From positions 2,636,068-2,700,067 of the forward strand of contig NZ_KV917381.1 in the NCBI RefSeq assembly GCF_002019795.1: a stretch of DNA of 64,000 nt, in the 5' to 3' direction. This DNA is from Bacillus alkalicellulosilyticus. Lineage in GTDB: Bacteria > Bacillota > Bacilli > Bacillales > Bacillaceae_F. Positions 57,857 to 64,000 of this stretch are shown here, one piece after another (the stretch's first letter is position 1; each line of letters starts with the position of its first letter). The notes below the pieces were generated by a model. The model was not told the DNA's origin. It searched no databases and saw nothing but the letters and a program-made list of their open reading frames with translations. The position numbers were made by a program, and so were the translations under genes.

Positions 57857-58832
57857 ATGAATACAACTGACTCATTTTATTTATTTCTTTCTTTAGTGTA
57901 TCTACAAGGGATACAGGGTATAGTACTATTGCGTCACTCCCCCAGGTTAATAACCATCGGATTAACCCTTCACTGATAATCGCTTTTGTTGATAACACAA
58001 AAGTTGTCCCACTATCCTGCCGAATGGATACATCACGACCAAAACGGTCAATCATCACATTAATCAGGTGATTGCTAAATCGAACTTGAATTTCCTGTTC
58101 CTCACCCGAGTACATATGAAACAGCTTTTCTGTATATTTTGTAACGTTAAAATCTCGATCAGGGATGAACTTCTCATCCACTGTCGAAACATTCCGCATC
58201 CGATCCACACGGTAATGTCGAAGTTCTTTCGGTTGATATTCCGCAATCATATAATAGAAATCTTGGTTCCAAACTAAGGCATACGGCTTTACCCTATAAT
58301 GCTTACCATCATGATTAAACTTAAATTCCTTCTGCAAGTTATATTTCCCATACTGAAATTCTATTACGTTTCGTTCCATAATCGCATTATGTAATTCATG
58401 AATCGTTAATTTAACGCGTTGATTTTCATTTTTATGGCTGTCTGGCATAATGACTCGATTTTCAAGTTGTTTTGCTAAATGCAGGCTCGTCAATCGTTTA
58501 ATTTTTCCCACTAATTTTTCTGTTTCATTTTTAGTAATAAATTTTGCAGCTGAGACCGCATCAATAAGCAATCGTAATTCATACAATTCAAATAGTCGCT
58601 GTTGATGACTATAATATTTTTCGACCCCATTCTTTTCCTGATTTATCGTAACATCAAAAAGGCCAGAGCTTTCTAACATGTCAATGTCATCACGACTTGC
58701 CTTTTTGCCAATATGAGTCTTTGTTTCCCGATAAAACAAATCAAGCATCTGCTCAAGGGTGAGTTGATTCTCTTCATCTGTATACTTTTGTAAAATCTCT
58801 CGCATATATAGTAGTCGTAGCTTCGTATTCAT
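57855..58832 (-). CDS. WYL-domain transcriptional regulator
   Basis: 325 residues from ATG 58832 with GGAG six bases upstream. The N-terminal ~90 residues form a winged helix-turn-helix (MREILQKYTDEENQLTLEQM, GKKASRDDIDMLESSG). A central WYL domain follows: YRVKPYALVWNQDFYYMIAE ... HYRVDRMRNV, with a C-terminal WCX extension (EIQVRFSNHLINVMIDRFG). The literal W-Y-L triad is degenerate. WYL regulators often bind nucleic acids and control defence operons. It is 84 bases upstream of the sirtuin-AddB-AddA genes on the same strand and is their likely regulator. Confidence 0.85.
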   Translation of the reverse strand: MNTKLRLLYMREILQKYTDEENQLTLEQMLDLFYRETKTHIGKKASRDDIDMLESSGLFDVTINQEKNGVEKYYSHQQRLFELYELRLLIDAVSAAKFITKNETEKLVGKIKRLTSLHLAKQLENRVIMPDSHKNENQRVKLTIHELHNAIMERNVIEFQYGKYNLQKEFKFNHDGKHYRVKPYALVWNQDFYYMIAEYQPKELRHYRVDRMRNVSTVDEKFIPDRDFNVTKYTEKLFHMYSGEEQEIQVRFSNHLINVMIDRFGRDVSIRQDSGTTFVLSTKAIISEGLIRWLLTWGSDAIVLYPVSLVDTLKKEINKMSQLYS

Positions 58833-58928
58833 TTTGGACTCCACACAACCACCCTTTTTCAAATGATTTCCAATCATACTCAGTATACTACAATCCCTTG
58901 ATTTAGTGAAAGACATTGCCACCATATT

Positions 58929-58973
58929 AAAAGCACTGGAAAAGTGGTTTGTACTTTTCCAGTGCCTTCTTTT
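58929..58973 (-). repeat. Family A variant terminator
   Basis: AAAAGCACTGGAAAAGT and ACTTTTCCAGTGCCTTCTTTT pair with one mismatch, 12 bases after the stop of the 131-residue gene. It resembles the diverged copy at 11769. Confidence 0.8.
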
Positions 58974-58985
58974 CTAATCTTTATT

Positions 58986-59381
58986 TTAGTGTTCTTTGCC
59001 ACGTCTTCTAATGTACTCTGCTTGATATGAATTTCCGCCAGCATGAACGGATAATAGAGTATCAGCATATCCTACTAAGCGATTAACAAGTTCATCTGCC
59101 AAGTCATAAACAAGCGACATTTGATTCGGTTCAAACAACCTAGGGTCATCAAAAATAACGGTTGTATTTATAAACACATCACGATTTCCTTGTAAGTCAT
59201 ACTGAATAATCGCTTTGCCCGCTGCTCCACCACTACCTGGATCATGAAAGCTTTGTAGAAATACATACCATTCCTCAGCTGTGGCAGAACGGAGATTTTT
59301 CGTAAAGGTCATTCCTTGGATTTCTTGGTCTATCATTTCCTTCATTTCAGAAGAAACCATCCGGGACATTTCATTTGTCAT
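58986..59381 (-). CDS. Hypothetical protein
   Basis: 131 residues from ATG 59381 with GGGAGA upstream (an in-frame start at 59432 lacks a site). Soluble. MTNEMSRMVSSEMKEMIDQE opens a helix, then alpha/beta with a glycine-rich turn DPGSGGAAGKA and a C-terminal AEYIRRRGKEH. I do not recognise the family. It is flanked by terminators on both sides, so it has its own promoter. Confidence 0.6.
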   Translation of the reverse strand: MTNEMSRMVSSEMKEMIDQEIQGMTFTKNLRSATAEEWYVFLQSFHDPGSGGAAGKAIIQYDLQGNRDVFINTTVIFDDPRLFEPNQMSLVYDLADELVNRLVGYADTLLSVHAGGNSYQAEYIRRRGKEH

Positions 59382-59395
59382 CTTACATTCTCCCT

Positions 59396-59427
59396 TAAAA
59401 AAAGCGACAAAGTCGCCCTTTTTTAAA
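59396..59427 (-). terminator. Hairpin with T-tract upstream of the hypothetical gene
   Basis: GCGAC-AAA-GTCGC (59404-59416) with TTTTTTT on the minus side. It sits only 23 bases before the ATG at 59381, so it might act as a leader attenuator as well as stop upstream transcription. Confidence 0.6.
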
Positions 59428-59516
59428 AGCAAGGAGCGCAGCCACTGCCTCTTTCAAAGGGGTTTACAAGTGCCCTTCTTGTAAGACACGCGCAGTGTGC
59501 GAAGCCCTTGCTCTTC
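59428..59516. repeat. Family C repeat (about 90 bp)
   Basis: Bounded by AGCAAGG (59428) and CCTTGCT (59512). It contains GCGCAGCCACTGCCTCTTT, a TACAAGTGCCCTTCTTGTA hairpin and GCGCAGTGTGCGAAGC. The copy at 61423-61514 shares nearly all of its second half. Not coding. Confidence 0.8.
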
Positions 59517-59572
59517 CAGAATTATCCTCCAGAGCATCTTTGGACTTTCAACATTTATTCTTATCTTTTAAG

Positions 59573-59593
59573 AAAAACCGCTAGCGGTCTTTT
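59573..59593 (-). terminator. Terminator of the acidic-protein gene
   Basis: ACCGCTAGCGGT (59577-59588) is a perfect 6-bp palindromic stem; minus strand continues TTTTTCTT. It lies 20 bases after the stop of the 224-residue gene. Confidence 0.7.
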
Positions 59594-59612
59594 CTCGAGT
59601 TATCCTGCAGGA

Positions 59613-60287
59613 TTAATGGTCAACGTCAAAGCCTTCCATCATATCCATGTTATTTTCAATCAGTTCAATAATTGTCCCCGCTTCTTCCTTACTAAAAATA
59701 AAATCAGATTCATCTTCAATAACTGTATTTTCTTCAGTCACGATTCGGTTGACTCGTCTAAGTACACCGTCCCCTGTATCAGGTACAACGCCAAAGCGGT
59801 AGGCAACTTCAACTTCATCTAAGTATGTGTAGGCTAGAACTTCCGGTGTCGTCCAATCCACATCGACTACAACCTGCATTTCCACTTCATCATCATCTTC
59901 TTCGTCTTCATCATATTCAATCGTATCGTCTTCCATTAAGTACTCTTCTTCGTACTCATCATCGTCCATGTCAAAAGAATCGATAAAGTCATGGAAAGAT
60001 TCATGAACAACATCTATGATTTCATCAATATCATCTAATAATACACGAGAAGTTAATTCGGTTTCTAAATCGAACTCTTCCACATAAAACTCTTCGTTAT
60101 GAGGATCAAAATATAAGGTACAGAAGTATTCTCTAATATTGTCCTCATCCTCAACGAAACAATCAATTCTAGGATGTTTGGCAGCTCGGTCTATATTGAT
60201 ATGGCCTATTTCATCATACTCTTCACAAATTGACTCCATATTATCTTGCAACTCTGCACAAACTCGGTCAAACCATTCTAATGACAT
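59613..60287 (-). CDS. Highly acidic hypothetical protein
   Basis: 224 residues, GGGAG before ATG. About a third of the residues are Asp or Glu. The middle (~105-135) is a disordered acidic tract (DMDDDEYEEEYLMEDD and YDEDEEDDDEVEM). The flanks look folded (CTLYFDPHNEEFYVEEFD; TTPEVLAYTYLDEVEVAYRFG). No catalytic motif seen. Such tracts can bind basic proteins or ions, or aid solubility under alkaline/saline stress. Function unknown. Confidence 0.65.
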   Translation of the reverse strand: MSLEWFDRVCAELQDNMESICEEYDEIGHINIDRAAKHPRIDCFVEDEDNIREYFCTLYFDPHNEEFYVEEFDLETELTSRVLLDDIDEIIDVVHESFHDFIDSFDMDDDEYEEEYLMEDDTIEYDEDEEDDDEVEMQVVVDVDWTTPEVLAYTYLDEVEVAYRFGVVPDTGDGVLRRVNRIVTEENTVIEDESDFIFSKEEAGTIIELIENNMDMMEGFDVDH

Positions 60288-60416
60288 ACGAACACTCCCT
60301 TTCCAACTTTATCACTACTATCATTCCTATTAATTCTAATGTTACTCTTCCCTTTCAAAGGAAAAATATGCTACTGTGTAAAGACTTACATATAAAAAAA
60401 TTTTGGAGTGACACAA

Positions 60417-61400
60417 ATGATAAGATTCGGAGTTATTGGTACAAATTGGATTACAGACCGGTTTATAGAGGCTGCACAGCATCATCCTGACTTTCAGTTA
60501 ACAGCGGTTTATTCAAGAACCGAAGAAAAAGCAATTGAATTTGCAGCAAAATATGATCTTCCTTTTTTATTTACAAACCTTGAAGAAATGGCTGAAAGTC
60601 TTGAAATTGATGCGGTTTACATTGCAAGTCCGACCTCACTACACGCAGAGCAAGCGATCATGTTCATGAAATATGGTAATCATGTCATATGCGAAAAACC
60701 AATCGCTTCAAATACAACTGAAATCAAAAAAATGATCGAAGCCGCACAGACTTACGGTGTGTTATTAATGGAAGCCGTAAAACAAACACATCAGCCAACA
60801 TTTAAAAGCATTCAACAACATTTACATAAAATAGGTGATATTCGCCATGCTTCTTTTAGCTACTGTCAGTACTCCTCTCGTTATGATAAATACAAAGAAG
60901 GGACAATACTGAATGCATTTAACCCTACATTTTCAAACGGGTCACTTATGGATATTGGGATTTACGGTGTTTATCCCGCGGTTTCTTTGTTTGGCCTCCC
61001 CCAAGATATTCAAGCAACTGGACTTCTTTTAGACTCAGGAGTGGATGGGAATGGGTCTCTTTTACTTTCTTATCCCGATTTACATGTAGCCATCACGCAT
61101 TCAAAAATATCAAACTCCTACCTTCCTTCTGAAATCCAAGGGGAAAAGGGTTCGATCATTATAGATACATTACATACGTTAGAAAAAGTTGAAATTCGCT
61201 ATAACGACGGAAGAACAGAGGATATTACGATAACTGAGGAATTTCCTTCAATGTATTATGAAGCTAAAGAGTTTATCGATTTGATAAAAGCTGAAAAAAC
61301 AGAGTCCACTGTCAATTCGTTCGCTCGCTCCTATGGAACAATGGCCATACTTGATGAGGCAAGACGGCAAATCGGACTACAATTCCCTGCTGATATATAA
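60417..61400 (+). CDS. Gfo/Idh/MocA-family oxidoreductase
   Basis: 327 residues from ATG 60417 with GGAG eight bases upstream; GTG 60408 in frame overlaps that site. Rossmann fold GVIGTNWITDRF (the usual GxGxxG is relaxed), the EKP motif VICEKPIASN and the C-terminal (MEAVKQTHQPTFK, SLMDIGIYGVYPAVSLFG) part typical of the family. Likely acts on a sugar derivative with NAD(P). It is not closely related to the copy at 34388. Monocistronic. Confidence 0.87.
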   Translation: MIRFGVIGTNWITDRFIEAAQHHPDFQLTAVYSRTEEKAIEFAAKYDLPFLFTNLEEMAESLEIDAVYIASPTSLHAEQAIMFMKYGNHVICEKPIASNTTEIKKMIEAAQTYGVLLMEAVKQTHQPTFKSIQQHLHKIGDIRHASFSYCQYSSRYDKYKEGTILNAFNPTFSNGSLMDIGIYGVYPAVSLFGLPQDIQATGLLLDSGVDGNGSLLLSYPDLHVAITHSKISNSYLPSEIQGEKGSIIIDTLHTLEKVEIRYNDGRTEDITITEEFPSMYYEAKEFIDLIKAEKTESTVNSFARSYGTMAILDEARRQIGLQFPADI

Positions 61401-61422
61401 AATGCGACACAGTTGACTTTTT

Positions 61423-61514
61423 AGAGCAAGGTGCGAAGCCACTTCTTTTTTTAAAAAGTGTTTTACAAGTGCCTTTCTTGTAAAACACGCGCAGTGTGCG
61501 AAGCCCTTGCTCTT
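61423..61514. repeat. Family C repeat
   Basis: AGAGCAAGG and CCTTGCTCT form the ends of a ~92-bp block. Inside is TTTTACAAGTGCCTTTCTTG and then TAAAACACGCGCAGTGTGCG, nearly identical to the copy at 59428. It lies between the oxidoreductase (+) and the cysteine hydrolase (-). Confidence 0.82.
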
Positions 61515-61581
61515 CCTGAATTTGCATACCCCCCTTGTATACCGCCTAAAATTTAAATGTCGTTTTGAACTACGAAACATC

Positions 61582-62484
61582 TTACTTCATTTGATATTCA
61601 GTCGATTTCACCAGTTGGATACCATATGTTTCACTAAAATGCTGTAAACTCTTTGCTGTTTCTTCCTCAAATCCTGGAATCGAGCTCATACAATCTTCTA
61701 AAACTACTATTTTGCCTGTCACGTCTCTGTCCGTACAATAATGTTCAACTAATTGTCGTATCGATTCGAATACACAATGAGACTTCGCTTGTCCTGCAAT
61801 TATAATCTCATCATACTCTTGAATCCCTTGTAAAAAATCATCATTTTCTACTTTTCCATCTTCTTGCTTAAATATCCCGTACATTTCACTTAACGGATTT
61901 TTTCCTTTTACTATTTTTATGATGTCCGTTTTTCTTACGAAAGAATGAAAATGAATCATGTTGGAGAACTGACCTTCTAGGGAAGCGCCTCTTGTTCCTT
62001 CTATACAATGATAGGGCCAAATGCATAGATTTTTATTACTATTTTCTTCAAGTAAATTAAGATAGGACAAGCTCTCAATAGGATGATAGACGGCCTTCCA
62101 TTTTTGTTCTCGAACTTCTTGTGATGTAATGACTGTCAAAGGAGCAGGGTGTCGTCCTTCATTATCAACCCACCAGCTGGGGTGAAAGATTTGATTGAGT
62201 CTATGCGTGTCTAAAGACACTGCTATTTTAGAAATTTTATTGATATGATTGAAAATAAAACGGGTCGTATTTTCTACATCTTTGTGGGAATTAGGTACAG
62301 GTAATGCCCCAGTCTCCATGAAATCATATTGAATGTCAATCCCAATAAATAGCCTTTTTCTTTTATCACCGGCTCCTTCAGTAATCGATTCGTTTTCACT
62401 TAATTGATAGAGCTCATGTACTGATTTCTCATTAGATAATCCGATTTCACTTACTGTAACAATCTGACCAAACGCTGTTCTCAT
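61582..62484 (-). CDS. Isochorismatase/nicotinamidase-like cysteine hydrolase
   Basis: 300 residues. Catalytic triad of the family: Asp in FIGIDIQYDFM (residue ~51), Lys in the VRKTDIIKIVKGK region, and nucleophilic Cys in AGQAKSHCVFESI. Metal ligands typical of nicotinamidases are present in part (SLDTHR). The N-terminal ~40 residues and a long insert make it larger than PncA (~180-210). Substrate unknown, perhaps nicotinamide or a related amide. Single gene. Confidence 0.82.
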   Translation of the reverse strand: MRTAFGQIVTVSEIGLSNEKSVHELYQLSENESITEGAGDKRKRLFIGIDIQYDFMETGALPVPNSHKDVENTTRFIFNHINKISKIAVSLDTHRLNQIFHPSWWVDNEGRHPAPLTVITSQEVREQKWKAVYHPIESLSYLNLLEENSNKNLCIWPYHCIEGTRGASLEGQFSNMIHFHSFVRKTDIIKIVKGKNPLSEMYGIFKQEDGKVENDDFLQGIQEYDEIIIAGQAKSHCVFESIRQLVEHYCTDRDVTGKIVVLEDCMSSIPGFEEETAKSLQHFSETYGIQLVKSTEYQMK

Positions 62485-62738
62485 GATACCTCTCCCATCA
62501 CTATTTATTTCTTCAAGTGTACACTTTCTAAAAAGTAGAGTAAATAAACTAACAAACGTGTATGTTTTGATTGTGATTCACAAATATTAATGATATATTT
62601 TTAGACGAAAATAGCTAAATAATAGTAAGATATGACAGTTGCACTATTTGACATACATAGATAATTCTCTGTTGCAAATGCTATATCCTACTTGCAGTTT
62701 ATTTAGATACTTTCAAAAAAAATTAAGGGGGATTTTAC

Positions 62739-63878
62739 ATGAAGCATTTCAAATTATTTTTCTTAGCATTGGTTCTATTATTAGGAACAATGTTAGCTGC
62801 TTGTGGAGCAGGCGGCGGAGACCAACAAGAAGAAGAACCACAACAAGAAGAACAACAACAAGAGGAACAAGAACAACCTGATGATGCAGCTGCTGAGGCT
62901 CCTGCTGACTTTAAAGTAGCGATGGTTACAGACACTGGTGGAATTGATGATAAGTCATTTAACCAATCAGCTTGGGAAGGAATGAAACGGTTTGGTGGCG
63001 CGAATAACCTTGAAGAAGGCCACGGCTTTAAATACTTACAATCAGGAGATGCATCTGATTATGCTCCTAACTTAAATGCCCTTGTTCGTGAAGACTATGA
63101 TTTAATTTGGGCAATTGGATTTTTAATGGCTAGTGATATCAAAACCGTTGCTACACAACGTCCTGACAATCAATTTGCAATTGTTGATATGGTCGTTACT
63201 GGCGATGACGATGTACCATTATCAAATGTGGCTCATATTACATTTAAAGAACACGAAGGCTCATTCTTAGCAGGAGTAGTTGCTGGAATGCACTCTGAAT
63301 CAAATAAAATTGGTTTCGTTGGTGGAGTGGAAGGCGCGTTAATTAAAAAGTTTGAAAATGGTTTTAAAGCAGGGGTAAAAATGGTTAACCCTGATGCTGA
63401 AATCATCGTTCAATATGCTGAAGACTTTAATGATGAATCGAAAGGTCAACAAATTGCAAATGCAATGTACAGTCAAGGCGTAGATGTCATTTACCATGCT
63501 AGTGGTGGTACAGGAATTGGTGTGTTCACAGAGGCGAAAAACCGTAAACGTAATGGCGAAGATGTTTGGGTTATTGGTGTAGATAGTGACCAACATGAAG
63601 AAGGTATGCCTGAAAATGTTACATTAACTTCAATGATTAAACGTGTCGATAGAGCGATTGAATCAGTAACTGAACAAACAATGAGTGGTAACTTCCCAGG
63701 CGGAGATATCATTGAATATGGTTTAGAAGATGAGGGTGTGGGTATTGCTCAAACCCAAGATAATGTCTCTGAAGAAGCATTAGCTGCCGTTGATGAGTAT
63801 TCTGCAAAAATCAAAGCCGGTGAAATTCAAGTCCCTACTACGGATGAAGAATATGAAGAATTTTTAGCAAGTCGATAA
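62739..63878 (+). CDS. BMP-family nucleoside-binding lipoprotein (ABC transporter)
   Basis: 379 residues; AAGGGGG seven bases before the ATG. Signal peptide with lipobox LAAC. A Gln/Glu-rich linker (~28-52) leads to the periplasmic-binding fold: KVAMVTDTGGIDDKSFNQSAWEG, DLIWAIGFLMASDIKTVA, SNKIGFVGGVEGALIKKFENG and VIYHASGGTGIGVFTEAK. This is the Med/BmpA type that delivers purine nucleosides to an ABC importer; ATPase and permease genes would be expected beyond the right edge. I see no purine riboswitch in 62485-62738. Confidence 0.9.
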   Translation: MKHFKLFFLALVLLLGTMLAACGAGGGDQQEEEPQQEEQQQEEQEQPDDAAAEAPADFKVAMVTDTGGIDDKSFNQSAWEGMKRFGGANNLEEGHGFKYLQSGDASDYAPNLNALVREDYDLIWAIGFLMASDIKTVATQRPDNQFAIVDMVVTGDDDVPLSNVAHITFKEHEGSFLAGVVAGMHSESNKIGFVGGVEGALIKKFENGFKAGVKMVNPDAEIIVQYAEDFNDESKGQQIANAMYSQGVDVIYHASGGTGIGVFTEAKNRKRNGEDVWVIGVDSDQHEEGMPENVTLTSMIKRVDRAIESVTEQTMSGNFPGGDIIEYGLEDEGVGIAQTQDNVSEEALAAVDEYSAKIKAGEIQVPTTDEEYEEFLASR

Positions 63879-63894
63879 CTTTATCTTACATTAG

Positions 63895-63926
63895 CAAAGG
63901 CTAGTTCCAGAACTAGCCTTTGTTTT
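63895..63926 (+). terminator. Terminator of the BMP lipoprotein gene
   Basis: CAAAGGCTAGTT-CCAG-AACTAGCCTTTG forms a perfect 12-bp stem followed by TTTT, 17 bases after the stop. Confidence 0.92.
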
Positions 63927-63964
63927 AATAAGAAAAACGCAAAGCCGTTTTGATTAATTGTGAT

Positions 63965-64000
63965 GAGCGTAGCCACTGCCTCTTTTTAAAAGTGCTTTAA
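63965..64000. repeat. Family C repeat, cut by the right edge
   Basis: GAGCGTAGCCACTGCCTCTT and TTTAAAAGTGCTTTAA match the first half of the 59428 copy. The remainder lies outside the window. Confidence 0.6.

Noticed and set aside
61312..61580. Two basic, Cys/His-containing minus-strand frames
   Set aside because: They read through the family C repeat and antisense to the oxidoreductase; no ribosome site.
62485..62738. Purine riboswitch before the nucleoside-binding lipoprotein
   Set aside because: The conserved purine-aptamer loops are not present.

Overview
The window is a low-GC Gram-positive chromosome segment, most likely from a member of the Bacillaceae. The signs are AGGAGG-type ribosome sites, a Bacillus-style rRNA operon, lipoteichoic-acid synthase, TcaA/YvbJ-like and YkqA-like proteins, and OmpR/HK and SpoIIE/RsbW/STAS modules. 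Several exported proteins are very acidic or His-rich, which would fit an alkaliphile, but that is inference. No phage or plasmid backbone is visible. Most genes lie on the minus strand.

Layout. 1-3953 (-): an alternative chaperone operon consisting of a J-like/TPR protein, a 90-residue protein, a CbxX/SpoVK-type AAA+ ATPase, a GrpE-like exchange factor and the first 13 codons of an Hsp70 that runs off the left edge. 4143-10494: accessory enzymes, namely an alpha/beta hydrolase, lipoproteins, VOC proteins, a MerR regulator with a clear operator, a PPOX-family protein and a YkqA-like cyclotransferase. 10790-11560: an unknown lipoprotein gene behind a c-di-GMP-I (GEMM) riboswitch. 11639-15339: palindromic repeats, a deleted HIT gene, a HAD hydrolase and a polytopic membrane protein. 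15599-20807 (-): 5S, 23S and 16S rRNA, with no tRNA in the spacer. 21243-27507: a TPR/beta-propeller lipoprotein split by a TA-repeat frameshift, an orphan ParA pair, a GNAT protein and a damaged nitrilase. 27553-28930: a tnpB-only IS605-group element. 29008-37290: an Fe-S PD-(D/E)XK nuclease, a three-gene zinc-ribbon membrane operon, an oxidoreductase, a YdjM-type hydrolase and a sugar kinase. 37347-41867: a two-component system next to two lipoproteins. 42044-44498 (+): a GAF-PAS-PP2C phosphatase, an RsbW-like kinase and a STAS protein. 44575-50835: LtaS-like protein, DUF4870 protein, CapA-like protein, a SLC13 transporter and a 52-residue membrane protein. 50883-58832 (-): WYL regulator, then overlapping sirtuin, AddB-like and AddA-like genes. 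58986-64000: hypothetical proteins, an oxidoreductase, a cysteine hydrolase and a BMP-family lipoprotein.

Three families of dispersed repeats thread through the intergenic DNA. Family A is a GAGGGCACTGAAAAAGTT palindrome. Family B is a GAGGTTGAGACAAAAGGTT palindrome. Family C is a block of about 90 bp bounded by AGCAAGG/CCTTGCT. A and B usually sit just after genes and look like transcription terminators; one A copy has become part of two overlapping coding regions in the chaperone operon.

The best candidates for undescribed biology are the Hsp70/GrpE-like/AAA+/J-like operon at the left edge, the WYL-sirtuin-AddB-like-AddA-like operon, and the c-di-GMP-controlled lipoprotein.
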